Made by a program: the position numbers and the translations under genes. Below are positions 18,528 through 27,186 of a stretch of 64,000 nucleotides of DNA, in pieces (within the stretch, counting starts at the first letter, position 1; each line of letters starts with the position of its first letter). The notes beneath the pieces were generated by a model, which was given only the letters and a program-made list of their open reading frames with translations, was not told the origin of the DNA and made no database searches. Source of the stretch: Affinundibacterium amnicola (lineage in GTDB: Bacteria > Pseudomonadota > Gammaproteobacteria > Burkholderiales > Burkholderiaceae_D); contig NZ_JACOFU010000003.1 in the NCBI RefSeq assembly GCF_014284275.1, forward strand, positions 248,001 to 312,000, written 5' to 3'.

Positions 18528-19373
18528 ATGGCAACAGCACCAGAAGCCAAGAAAGCAGCAGCTAAGCCTGCGGCGAAACCGGCGGCAAAGAAAGCAGCAG
18601 CAAAACCTGCGGCGAAAAAAGTAGCAGCTAAACCAGCAGCAAAAGCAGCAGCTAAACCAGCGGCAAAAGTAGCAGCTAAGCCAGCAGCTAAGCCAGCAGC
18701 GAAAAAAGCAGCAGCTAAGCCAGCGGCAAAGCCAGCAGCGAAAAAAGTAGCAGCTAAACCAGCGGCAAAGCCAGCAGCGAAAAAAGCAGCAGCTAAACCA
18801 GCGGCAAAGCCAGCAGCGAAAAAAGTAGCAGCTAAACCAGCGGCAAAGCCAGCAGCGAAAAAGGCAGCAGCTAAGCCAGCGGCAAAGCCAGCAGCGAAAA
18901 AGGCAGCAGCTAAACCAGCGGCAAAGCCAGCAGCGAAAAAGGCAGCAGCTAAACCAGCGGCAAAGCCAGCAGCGAAAAAAGTAGCAGCTAAACCAGCGGC
19001 AAAGCCAGCAGCGAAAAAAGCAGCAGCTAAGCCAGCGGCAAAGCCAGCAGCGAAAAAAGCAGCAGCTAAACCAGCGGCAAAGCCAGCAGCGAAAAAAGCA
19101 GCAGCTAAGCCAGCGGCAAAGCCAGCAGCGAAAAAAGCGGCAGCTAAACCAGCAGCTAAGCCAGCGGCAAAACCTGCAGCGAAGCCAGCAGCAAAAAAAG
19201 CGGCGGCTAAGCCAGCCGCAAAAAAGGCCGCAGCAAAACCAGCAGCGAAAAAAGCAGCAGCTAAACCTGCCGCAAAGCCAGCTGCAGCCGTTGCAGCAGC
19301 ACCAGCAGAAGCAAAGACAGTTGTCAGTCCAACGGCAGCTTGGCCTTTCCCAACTGGTACACGTCCAGCGTAA
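18528..19373 (+). CDS. Histone H1-like Ala/Lys/Pro-repeat protein
   Basis: 281 residues, almost wholly AAKPAAK repeats, extremely basic and expected to be disordered, like AlgP/H1-type DNA-binding proteins of Gammaproteobacteria and Betaproteobacteria. Residues about 48-203 are 12 units of a 13-residue repeat (AAKPAAKPAAKK plus A or V). The last 25 residues are non-repetitive (TVVSPTAAWPFPTGTRPA). GTGAAGGAG gives a strong ribosome-binding site. Likely role: nucleoid binding by charge. No globular domain is present, unlike the SWIB protein at 2602 with which it shares the MATAP start. Confidence 0.88.
   Translation: MATAPEAKKAAAKPAAKPAAKKAAAKPAAKKVAAKPAAKAAAKPAAKVAAKPAAKPAAKKAAAKPAAKPAAKKVAAKPAAKPAAKKAAAKPAAKPAAKKVAAKPAAKPAAKKAAAKPAAKPAAKKAAAKPAAKPAAKKAAAKPAAKPAAKKVAAKPAAKPAAKKAAAKPAAKPAAKKAAAKPAAKPAAKKAAAKPAAKPAAKKAAAKPAAKPAAKPAAKPAAKKAAAKPAAKKAAAKPAAKKAAAKPAAKPAAAVAAAPAEAKTVVSPTAAWPFPTGTRPA
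18669..19136 (+). repeat. 39-bp tandem repeat, about 12 units
   Basis: Twelve near-identical 39-bp units inside the histone-like gene, of the form GCAGCTAAACCAGCGGCAAA followed by GCCAGCAGCGAAAAAA. Units differ by single bases and by GCA/GTA at the Ala/Val codon. The length being a multiple of three keeps any change in copy number in frame. Confidence 0.9.
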
Positions 19374-19411
19374 TTTTCTTACTTGGACGCCTGGTTTTAT
19401 TCAGGCACAAT

Positions 19412-19448
19412 ACCCACTGTGTGTTAATCACCCAGTGGGTTTTTTTTT
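19412..19448 (+). terminator. Intrinsic terminator after the histone-like gene
   Basis: ACCCACTG (19412-19419) pairs with CAGTGGGT (19433-19440), followed by eight more T. It lies just before the YggT gene, separating the two transcripts. Confidence 0.85.
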
Positions 19449-19460
19449 GAGGAAGCATCC

Positions 19461-20015
19461 ATGTTTTATGAATTGTTCGGATTTGTCATAGAAATCCTTG
19501 CGGGTATTTTCGCTGGTTTTTTGTTGTTAAGGTTTTGGATGCAGGCACTACGCCTACGCCCGCCAAGTTCTCTCGGGCAGGCGATTTATCAAATAACCGA
19601 TTGGTTGGTTAAACCGATACGCAGAGTGGTGCCGGGCTTTGGTGGACTTGATTGGGCGAGTTTGATTGCAGCCTTTCTGGTCGCACTAGTGTCCATCCTA
19701 CTTGAATCCTTATTTGCCAGTCAGTTTAGTTTTCCAGTCTTATTACTGGCTTCTTTGCTTCGATTATTGCAGTGGATAATTTACGGTTTGATGGCCTTGC
19801 TCGTGTTAGAGGCGATTTTAAGTTTTGTGAATCCCTATGCCCCTTTAGCGCCGATTATTCGTGCTTTAAATGAGCCTCTGTTGAAGCCAATTCGCCGTGT
19901 TTTGCCGGCGATGGGTGGTATCGATTTCTCAGTATTAGTTGCATTAATTGTTTTGCAAATAGTCAGTCGCGTGTTAATGTCCGCCATCCCGCAACTCTAT
20001 TTTTATTTGGTGTAA
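19461..20015 (+). CDS. YggT family membrane protein
   Basis: A 184-residue inner-membrane protein with two YGGT units, each followed by the conserved LKPIRRVLP/VKPIRRVVPGFGGLDW segment (about residues 50-68 and 139-155). About five hydrophobic helices. Its role is not firmly known; YggT homologues are tied to osmotic tolerance and, in other lineages, to cell division or cytochrome maturation. GAGGAAGC precedes the ATG. It stands 64 bp upstream of the DUF4139 gene. Confidence 0.88.
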   Translation: MFYELFGFVIEILAGIFAGFLLLRFWMQALRLRPPSSLGQAIYQITDWLVKPIRRVVPGFGGLDWASLIAAFLVALVSILLESLFASQFSFPVLLLASLLRLLQWIIYGLMALLVLEAILSFVNPYAPLAPIIRALNEPLLKPIRRVLPAMGGIDFSVLVALIVLQIVSRVLMSAIPQLYFYLV

Positions 20016-20079
20016 CAATGGATTGATGAGGGCTGTGAATCTTCGTTTGGTTCAGTTTGTTTATTTGAAGGAAGGAATA

Positions 20080-21522
20080 ATGATGCGTTATCCACTCAGT
20101 TGCGTTTCACTCTTATTAGCATGTTCAGCGAATGTTTATGCGCAAGATACCGAGCAACGCAGTACCTTGAACGATCAGCGTGAAGTCGCTGTGACTATTT
20201 ATAACGAGAATCTGGCACTGGTAAAAGATTTGCGAAAAGTGAACTTGAAGCGTGGTGCGACGGCATTAGCTTTTCGTGACGTCAGCGCCAAAATGCGTCC
20301 AGAAACCGCATTACTCAGAAGTGTTTCTGCACCGGGCAGCTTATCCGTCACTGAACAAAACTTTGATTTTGATTTGCTAACTCCGCGAAAATTATTGGAA
20401 AAGTATGTTGGTCAAACAGTGACCATATTGCGTACTCACCCAACGACAGGGGTGGAAACGAGTGAAGTAGCGCAAGTCTTGGCGGCGAATGAAGGTGTGG
20501 TATTGAAGATTGGTAACCGGATTGAGACTGGCATTCCAGGTCGTATTGTTTACGATGACGTCCCCGCAAATTTGCGTGATCGTCCAACGCTTGTGATGTC
20601 TTTGAATAATACAAGTAATGCGCCGCAAGATATGGAGTTAAGTTACCTGACTGGCGGTTTAGCATGGAAAGCCGACTATGTGGTCGAACTGAATGTTAAC
20701 GAAGACAAATTAGATATGTCTGGTTGGGTGACTTTAACTAACACCAGTGGCGCCAGCTACCGTAATGCGAAGTTGCAGCTGGTGGCAGGCGATGTGAATC
20801 AAGTAAAAGAGAGAGTTGTTGTGTCAGGTAGTCGGGCTATGACGATGGCAGCCGCTCCGGTTGCTAAAGTTGCGGATATGCAGGAAGAGTCTTTGTTTGA
20901 ATATCATCTCTACACACTAAATCGTCTAACGACGATCGCCGAGAAGCAAACTAAGCAAGTAGCACTATTAAGCGCTTCTGGCGTTCCTGCTCGTAAAGAG
21001 TTTTTGTTGCAAGGCAGTGACTATTATTACCAGTCTGCATATGGTGATTTAGGACAAAAAATGAAGATTGGCGCCTTCATTGAATTCGACAATAAAGAAA
21101 GTGCACAACTTGGCATGCCCTTACCGAAGGGGGTGATTCGTGTGTATAAGAAGGACAGTAATGGCAATGCACAATTCATCGGTGAGGATAGTGTAGACCA
21201 TACGCCAAAAAATGAAAAAGTACGTTTGAAACTGGGTGACGCATTTGATGTGACCGCAGATAAAAAGCAAACAGACTTTAAGAAGATCGCCGGTACATCG
21301 AAGTACAACTATATTTTTGAAAGCGGCTACGAGATCGTTTTGAAAAATGCAAAAAAAGAACCAGTGACGGTGACGGTTCAGGAACCCATGCCTGGTGATT
21401 GGCAGATTTTGAGTAGCAATCATCCACATACGAAGGCGAGTAGTAACACTGCAGTTTGGAAAGTCACTGTTCCAGCGGAAAGCAGTAGTAAACTAGTTTA
21501 TCGTGCGCAGGTACGTTACTGA
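20080..21522 (+). CDS. DUF4139 domain exported protein
   Basis: 480 residues from the ATG at 20080, chosen because GAAGGAA precedes it and a signal peptide follows at once (MMRYPLSCVSLLLACSANVYAQ). The mature part begins with a stretch typical of the family (VTIYNENLALVKDLRKVNL), has the central LSYLTGGLAWKADYVVEL strand pair and ends in an Ig-like beta region (VTVQEPMPGDWQILSSNHPHTK). DUF4139 proteins are of unknown function, exported and beta-rich. A terminator follows closely, so it ends its transcript. Confidence 0.82.
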   Translation: MMRYPLSCVSLLLACSANVYAQDTEQRSTLNDQREVAVTIYNENLALVKDLRKVNLKRGATALAFRDVSAKMRPETALLRSVSAPGSLSVTEQNFDFDLLTPRKLLEKYVGQTVTILRTHPTTGVETSEVAQVLAANEGVVLKIGNRIETGIPGRIVYDDVPANLRDRPTLVMSLNNTSNAPQDMELSYLTGGLAWKADYVVELNVNEDKLDMSGWVTLTNTSGASYRNAKLQLVAGDVNQVKERVVVSGSRAMTMAAAPVAKVADMQEESLFEYHLYTLNRLTTIAEKQTKQVALLSASGVPARKEFLLQGSDYYYQSAYGDLGQKMKIGAFIEFDNKESAQLGMPLPKGVIRVYKKDSNGNAQFIGEDSVDHTPKNEKVRLKLGDAFDVTADKKQTDFKKIAGTSKYNYIFESGYEIVLKNAKKEPVTVTVQEPMPGDWQILSSNHPHTKASSNTAVWKVTVPAESSSKLVYRAQVRY

Positions 21523-21553
21523 AATTGAAATAAAACTGACTTAGGTTCAGACT

Positions 21554-21587
21554 AAACCTCCATCGTTCAGATGGAGGTTTTTTTATT
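21554..21587 (+). terminator. Intrinsic terminator after the DUF4139 gene
   Basis: Perfect 11-bp stem AAACCTCCATC / GATGGAGGTTT around GTTCA, then a T run, 31 bp past the stop codon. Confidence 0.88.
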
Positions 21588-21733
21588 TGGAATCTAAGTT
21601 TTGGAAGCTGAATTGGGCGAAGATCATACCGCGTGAATCGAAACACAACAGCCAAGACTTTCCCCGCAATATTTCTCGAAATCACCAAGCCTTTGGAGTA
21701 GACTAGAACTTCCTTCTTATCGAGAGGTGGCTC

Positions 21734-22672
21734 ATGTCTGCAACTTCCCCAAAGTATCGCTTGATTACGCGCAGTGATTTTGACGGCTTGGTTTGTGCGG
21801 TTTTACTCAAGCACTTAGCGTTAATTGATGAAATTAAATTCGTTCATCCTAAAGACATGCAAGACGGCAAAGTGGAGGTGAATGATAGAGATATCACAAC
21901 CAACCTACCTTTTGTACCAGGCGTACACCTCGCATTCGATCACCATTTATCTGAGACCCTACGTAATCCAGGTGAACGCACGAATCATGTGATTCACCCT
22001 GAAGCCCCATCGGCTGCGCGTGTGGTCTATGATCACTATGGTGGCGCTAAAGTTTTTCCTGCCGACTGGGACGACATGATGGCCGCGGTCGATAAAGGCG
22101 ATGCTGCGCAATTTAACCGCGAAGAAGTCTTGAATCCAGAGAAGTGGGATTTGCTGAATTTTTTAATGGACGCTCGTACTGGTTTGGGGCGTTTCCGCGA
22201 ATTTCGGATTTCTAATTACAACCTGATGATGGATTTGATCGACTATTGTCGTAATCATCGGATCGAAGAAATCATGGAATTACCTGACGTTAAGGAGCGG
22301 GTAGAGATTTATCAAGAACACGCGGCAAAGTGCAAAGAACAGATTAGTCGTTGTGCAAAGGTATTTCGTAACTTGGTCGTCTTGGATTTGCGAAATGAAG
22401 AAACGATTTTTGCTGGAAATCGCTTTGTGATTTACGCGATGTATCCGGAGATTAATATTTCCATTCATGTACTTTGGGGATTGAAACAGCAAAATACGGT
22501 GTTTGCGACCGGTAAGTCAATTCTGAACCGAACCTCGAAAACTAATATTGGCGCTTTGATGCTCGAATATGGTGGCGGTGGCCATGAAAATGCCGGGACA
22601 TGCCAAGTAGAGAATGATCAAGCTGAGGCTGTGCTTGCGCAATTGATCAGCCGCATTAATCTTGATGGTTAA
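21734..22672 (+). CDS. DHH-family phosphoesterase
   Basis: A 312-residue DHH-superfamily protein. Motif I is RSDFDGLVCAVLL (14-26). The DHH motif appears as AFDHHLSE near residue 75, and the C-terminal DHHA1-type glycine motif as YGGGGHENAGTCQV near 278-291. Metal-dependent hydrolysis of phosphodiesters or short phosphate chains is expected (relatives: exopolyphosphatase, RecJ, nano-RNase), but the substrate cannot be read from sequence. GAGAGGTGG gives a strong ribosome-binding site. Convergent with the next gene. Confidence 0.82.
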   Translation: MSATSPKYRLITRSDFDGLVCAVLLKHLALIDEIKFVHPKDMQDGKVEVNDRDITTNLPFVPGVHLAFDHHLSETLRNPGERTNHVIHPEAPSAARVVYDHYGGAKVFPADWDDMMAAVDKGDAAQFNREEVLNPEKWDLLNFLMDARTGLGRFREFRISNYNLMMDLIDYCRNHRIEEIMELPDVKERVEIYQEHAAKCKEQISRCAKVFRNLVVLDLRNEETIFAGNRFVIYAMYPEINISIHVLWGLKQQNTVFATGKSILNRTSKTNIGALMLEYGGGGHENAGTCQVENDQAEAVLAQLISRINLDG

Positions 22673-22719
22673 AGCTTAATTCTTTTAGCTTGCATCAGAC
22701 TGCATCATTTGCGTGGATG

Positions 22720-24060
22720 TTATTTTGCGCTAAGTCCTGTGGCGAGAGTTTGACGTTTCAAGCTACAGGCGCTTTGTGGATATGGGCGAAGCGCTTGTGC
22801 CGGGTCAAATGCCAGCAACGCTGCTTTGGCCAGCTCAACATCCTTGTTAAATTCTTTCAAATGTCGTCTTCTCTCTTCCGTGTCTGGTTCCGCATCGGAG
22901 AATCCTTTCAGCGAATAATTTTTGGTTTTATGAGCGACCGCTTCGATTCGCGGAATGAGTGCGCGGTCTGGATCGACATTTTCCTTGAGTAAATAGCCAT
23001 CGACGTCGCGCAGGCTCATAGGAAAGTTGGCCTCCTGATCGCGTAATAAATTCCCAGCTGCAGTCAATTTAATTTCAGTCCGGCCTTGTGGCAGCAACTC
23101 ATTAAAATTTAGTAATGCAAATGCTTGACCCTTTGCATCGTCCAGTCGTGCATTGATGATGTAGCGACCTGCTTGTCTGACTTCAATTGGCAAGTAAAAA
23201 ACTAAGGCACCATTTTCGATGACATCGCGGATCTTGCCCGCCCATGTCGCGGGCAGTTCGGGCGAATAGATGACATCAAAAAACATGCGGCCAGCTTGAC
23301 CATTCACTGTGTACTCGATCTGGGTGCGTATGGTTCCATTGAAAGTCGAAAAGCTACTATTCGCTGGATGCAAAATCGCACTAGAAATACCATCGTTGGC
23401 TTGCGCGTCACCATCGCGACCATTGTCGGCAAACGCTAGGGGAACTTGGGCAATAGGGCGATCAGCGTTGAAACTGAGTGTGTTAGAAAATGCTCGCGTC
23501 ACAAACAGCGGCACACTTTGTTGATTGGCATCTTTGGCTTGCAGGCTAAAGCGCACGTCCTCATTGGCAGCAAGATACACACGTGATTGACTTGAACTAA
23601 TTTGTATCGATGCGTCGGTTTTGCCATCAGGTTTTCGCATCGCATGATTTTCTGTAATGGCTTGATTTGGATAAATCTGATCAGGATGTTCACTGATAGG
23701 ACGTGAGTTCATCGGATACTTACTCGCTTCGCGGTAACTACATAATGTGTGATCGACTTCTTCAAGTTGGCTGATGAGTTTTTTCTGCAATTCCTCTCGG
23801 CTGGCCATTGCGATAGGTAATGTGCTTGCTTGTACTGCTGCGGCCGGTTCAGTTTGTTGTTGGCTATTGATGTGCTGATTGGCTGGCAATGGATTATCGT
23901 CTGACGGAATTAAACTTTTCCAAGTAAGAAAAGCAAGGCTCGCCACCACGATGCTACCAAGCGTGATTGCTATTTTTGACCTGAACCAGTGTTGCGGATA
24001 GGCTTGAGATGGATTGGTATTTTTTCCGGAATTTCCAGATTTTGAAGGCGTTGATTTCAC
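22720..24060 (-). CDS. Membrane-anchored exported protein with choice-of-anchor-X-like domain
   Basis: 446 residues. A short polar start, one membrane helix (about 28-47), then a large extracytoplasmic region. Residues about 150-290 have the look of a beta-sandwich domain with the acidic loop DNGRDGDAQANDGIS and a following FNGTIRTQIEYTVNGQAGRMFFDVIYSP. The C-terminal part (LRDVDGYLLKENVDPDRALIPRIEAV) is unfamiliar. It lies 134 bp downstream of the lipase-like gene at 24195 in the same direction, and the pair may work together, for example as a secreted enzyme and its binding partner or chaperone; that is inference. Confidence 0.6.
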   Translation of the reverse strand: MKSTPSKSGNSGKNTNPSQAYPQHWFRSKIAITLGSIVVASLAFLTWKSLIPSDDNPLPANQHINSQQQTEPAAAVQASTLPIAMASREELQKKLISQLEEVDHTLCSYREASKYPMNSRPISEHPDQIYPNQAITENHAMRKPDGKTDASIQISSSQSRVYLAANEDVRFSLQAKDANQQSVPLFVTRAFSNTLSFNADRPIAQVPLAFADNGRDGDAQANDGISSAILHPANSSFSTFNGTIRTQIEYTVNGQAGRMFFDVIYSPELPATWAGKIRDVIENGALVFYLPIEVRQAGRYIINARLDDAKGQAFALLNFNELLPQGRTEIKLTAAGNLLRDQEANFPMSLRDVDGYLLKENVDPDRALIPRIEAVAHKTKNYSLKGFSDAEPDTEERRRHLKEFNKDVELAKAALLAFDPAQALRPYPQSACSLKRQTLATGLSAK

Positions 24061-24144
24061 GGAGACTTTATTTGATGAACTTGATTTGATTCAAATTCGT
24101 TGATGGATTTAGCTGATGGACTTAGTTGAGCCACCAAACTAACA

Positions 24145-24179
24145 ACAGGACGCAAAGCGCATGTCGGCTTGCATCCTGT
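24145..24179 (-). terminator. Hairpin between the two exported-protein genes
   Basis: ACAGGACGCAA pairs imperfectly with TTGCATCCTGT. It lies 16 bp past the stop of the gene at 24195. No U-rich tail follows on the leftward strand, so it may only weaken readthrough. Confidence 0.35.
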
Positions 24180-24194
24180 CGTAGTTGGCAACAA

Positions 24195-25082
24195 CTAAAG
24201 TGCGCTATTGACGACCGCCGTTCGAACTACCGAAATAATTCCTAGCCAATTCCCGCTCGCATAGTGATTGTAGGCCTCGTTGTCATCGCGGAACACGACC
24301 GAGTGATAGGACCATTTGGTCGAACCGCCTTCATTGGCAGCAGTTCCCATCGTTAAATCATTGCATAACCAATCGCTAGGATTACACAAAGAGCGCCCTG
24401 AACTACCAGCAACACCACCTGTGCTGTGATAGGAAACTGCCTCGTCATCTTGTCCAGGTAAGATGCCAGAATAGACCGTACCTTTTGCACCAGCGTACAT
24501 ATAGAACCAAACATTTGCGGTGTTGTTGTGGTTGTACATGGCTCGAGCCGTGGTAGTCTTCAAATCCTTTACCAAAGGTTCGGTCAATGCCCATGAACCT
24601 GCATCAGATAATTCTGATCCACCACCGGCACCAGATGCCGCACGCACCCATTTGATGTTCCAGCCTGTTTGCGCGGTGCCGTCTGAGTTACTGCATTGCC
24701 CACCTGAATTGGCGACTGCATTTTTCTTCATGCGTGAAGAGCTACCATAATTCGCCAGCGTGTAACCCATCATTAAGTCACCAGCACTATGCGTTGCGAT
24801 ATAGCACCAGTTGTTCCCCGTGCAGAAGCAATCCAGTGCGTCGCGGATTTTGCCATTTTGCGATGCGATGCTGTTATAGCCATCCCAATTCACGGCTTTC
24901 TTATTGACACCAGCAGCGGTCGACGCTGGTCCCCAATAAGTAAAGCTGCCGTAGTTGCCAACCACGCCGCCACCACCGCGACCATTGACCCATAAAGTGT
25001 AATTTTCTGCGCTGGCGATATTTGAAACGATTGCACTTGCGAGTAAAACTAAAGAGATCAGTAAACGTTTGAACTTCATCAT
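24195..25082 (-). CDS. Exported alpha/beta-hydrolase-like protein
   Basis: 295 residues with a signal peptide ending at about NIASA-25. The mature protein has a lipase-type nucleophile elbow, ATHSAGDLMMGY, followed by candidate acid (GQDDEAVSYHS) and histidine (WSYHSVVFRDDNEAY) positions in the right order for a Ser/Asp/His triad. A Cys-rich loop (DCFCTGNNWCY) and later cysteines (RSLCNPSDWLCND) suggest disulfides. I do not recognise a named family. The G-rich start (VNGRGGGGVVGNYG) is unusual. The likely role is an esterase, lipase or related hydrolase outside the inner membrane. Confidence 0.62.
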   Translation of the reverse strand: MMKFKRLLISLVLLASAIVSNIASAENYTLWVNGRGGGGVVGNYGSFTYWGPASTAAGVNKKAVNWDGYNSIASQNGKIRDALDCFCTGNNWCYIATHSAGDLMMGYTLANYGSSSRMKKNAVANSGGQCSNSDGTAQTGWNIKWVRAASGAGGGSELSDAGSWALTEPLVKDLKTTTARAMYNHNNTANVWFYMYAGAKGTVYSGILPGQDDEAVSYHSTGGVAGSSGRSLCNPSDWLCNDLTMGTAANEGGSTKWSYHSVVFRDDNEAYNHYASGNWLGIISVVRTAVVNSAL

Positions 25083-25484
25083 GCGACTCCCATTGAGACC
25101 AACTTGGATGAAAAAACGAGCACACTATGCGGATGGTTTTTTATATCGCCTAGTGAGTAGATGACCGCTTGTTATTGTTGTGACGTAATCTGAACTTCGT
25201 CGATTTGAATTCAAGTGGTCTGCACGGATTATCAAAATCAGATCAAGCAGGGTCAATTTGCGTTGCAACAAAAAAGCATGCAGAAAATGCGCAAGAAAGC
25301 TTGAGAAAGAACTTGTTTAGCTATGAGAAATAGCAGATTTGTCGCAATTAGAGATTAGTCTCTAAACGGATTTTCAGCTGCGAAAGTGTTGGGAATTCAG
25401 AACAAGTGGTCAGGCACCCTGGAATGCTTGCTAGCAATCTTAAGGTGAGAAGTTTGACACTTCTCACCGATGGAAAATCTGGGG
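25083..25484. other. Intergenic region, no gene seen
   Basis: 402 bp between two leftward genes. It should hold the promoter of the lipase-like gene. I see no ORF, strong hairpin or known regulatory site. Confidence 0.5.
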
Positions 25485-26138
25485 TTAATAGTAAGGCGCG
25501 CTAATTCCTTCTTGCGCCAAACTGTTTCGTATCGATGGCCGATCAAATAGCTTTTGCAGGTAAGGTTTTAAATGCGGGTATTCGCGAGCAGGTTTCGTCA
25601 TGCCACGCGTCCAGCGACATAGCATGAATAAAAATAGATCAGCACAAGAGAGTTCTTGACCGAGCAAGTAAGTACCGGGCGTTATATTGAGTTGCGTATC
25701 GATATAGCGCAACATTTCGGCGACGCGTTGCTCCGCGTGTGCTTTTACTTGCACAGCGGTAGCCTCGTCGTTACTTAAACGTTCGGGATAAAAGTAGCTG
25801 AGTAATTCCGCTTGTAAGGTATTGGACAAGTAAAACATCCATTGATATAAACGTGCCCGTTCAGTCGTGCCAACTGCAGGATTAAAATGTGACGATTGTT
25901 TTGCATCCGCGTACTTTTCAGCCAAGTACAAACAAATCGCAGCGCTCTCACTGAGGTGCAGGTCTCCGTCAATCAAAAACGGTATCTTGCCTTTGGGGTT
26001 AAGTTTTAAGTAAGTCGCTTCTTGATGTTGTTGTTTGGCGGTGTCGATTAAAACCAACTCGTAAGCTATTCCTAATTCTTCCAAAAGAAAATGCGGTGCA
26101 AGGCAAGCAGTACCGGGCGAATAAAAGAGCTGGATCAT
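25485..26138 (-). CDS. Glutathione S-transferase family protein
   Basis: 217 residues. The N-terminal thioredoxin-like domain has the GSH-binding loops PGTACLAPHFLLEE (8-21), PKGKIPFLIDG (cis-Pro loop) and the LSESAAICLYLAEKY motif (about 62-76). The C-terminal all-helical domain includes LGQELSCADLFLF, the N-capping box region. Typical cytosolic GST of the beta/theta type. Substrate unknown. Stands alone. Confidence 0.9.
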   Translation of the reverse strand: MIQLFYSPGTACLAPHFLLEELGIAYELVLIDTAKQQHQEATYLKLNPKGKIPFLIDGDLHLSESAAICLYLAEKYADAKQSSHFNPAVGTTERARLYQWMFYLSNTLQAELLSYFYPERLSNDEATAVQVKAHAEQRVAEMLRYIDTQLNITPGTYLLGQELSCADLFLFMLCRWTRGMTKPAREYPHLKPYLQKLFDRPSIRNSLAQEGISAPYY

Positions 26139-26385
26139 AAAATCATCTTCCTTGAAATGAGAAATTACTTACGAAAAAACCAAGTAAGGATATTTTCGCA
26201 TAAACAAGGCAGGTATTTTCTGTTTGATGAAGTAGAAAGCCGCAGGGTTTGTACCCAGAAGCGAGACAAAGACAAAAAAATCAATCTACATATCATCCAT
26301 GAGAATAAAGCGGTACATGATTATTCTCATGGTCTGACAGATCATGCATGACTCATGACTCATGACTTATAAGGAATGATTCAGC

Positions 26386-26952
26386 TTAGCTCGCTTTGTA
26401 GAAAAAATAATCTGCCTGATATTTGATCAATTTTTTCGCACCCAATTTATCGATGGAGCAGCTATCTGTTGGTGCGATGCCGCCCATGGTGTTTAGGCGT
26501 TGAATATAGCTTATATCTGTCATCGCGCCCATGGCAGGCGCATTAGGAACTGCGTTCGCTTTGACCAATTGCAGAGGAATTGCTGTTGCAGAGGCAGGTG
26601 CAATTGCGATTTGCTTACCCGTGACTTTGCTGCCGTCGTTCGATTCCCATGTTGGACCACCGTAATATTTACCGACTACCATGCCATTTTTGTCACTTAG
26701 CACTGCGTTCGGTCCCGCAAACACCCATTCGTAGGCAACTGTGCTATTCGCTTTAACACGACACTCATAAGTTAAATCGCCACTACCCACAGCGATCATG
26801 ACTAACTGGTTTCCCGCTGGAACGCTGATCGCAGCAGGTGTTTCAGGTGCAATTAAGGTGGAGCCGCATGCTGTTAATGAAACCAAAATGGATGCTGCTG
26901 CGGTAATACGTGCAATACGTGCAATACGTGCGAGGCGAATTGTTTGTTTCAT
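26386..26952 (-). CDS. DUF3455 lipoprotein
   Basis: 188 residues from the ATG at 26952, chosen because GGAGATAGCC directly precedes it. A lipoprotein signal peptide ends in the lipobox LTAC (Cys about 28). The mature part contains the DUF3455 pattern: LTYECRVKANSTVAYEWVFAGPNAVLSDKNG, then YYGGPTWESNDGSKVTG and the C-terminal IQRLNTMGGIAPTDSC. Function unknown. The signal peptide is encoded partly by a threefold 9-bp repeat (26905-26931). Confidence 0.85.
   Translation of the reverse strand: MKQTIRLARIARIARITAAASILVSLTACGSTLIAPETPAAISVPAGNQLVMIAVGSGDLTYECRVKANSTVAYEWVFAGPNAVLSDKNGMVVGKYYGGPTWESNDGSKVTGKQIAIAPASATAIPLQLVKANAVPNAPAMGAMTDISYIQRLNTMGGIAPTDSCSIDKLGAKKLIKYQADYFFYKAS
26905..26931 (-). 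repeat. 9-bp tandem repeat in a signal-peptide region
   Basis: Three exact copies of AATACGTGC, encoding Ala-Arg-Ile three times in the basic n-region of the lipoprotein signal peptide. In frame, so copy number change would alter the n-region charge. Confidence 0.8.
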
Positions 26953-27186
26953 GGCTATCTCCAAAAAATAAAAACGAAAAGTGCGCCACTTTTTGCAAGT
27001 GACGCGGGTTTGCGATACCTAGCTATATACGTTGTCGCAAACGAATCGGATTCAAGAATTGGTGAAAATAGAAGAATTAAACTGTTCATGCTATGAAAGG
27101 TGACGATCTATCTTTGAGGAGAAGTCCATAGAGAAACGTTTATTTGATGTGAGTTTATGTGAGCATGTTGTCATGTCAATTACATC

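Noticed and set aside
18669-19136. CRISPR-like regular repeat
   Set aside because: Units are contiguous without spacers, a multiple of three long and in frame within a protein gene.
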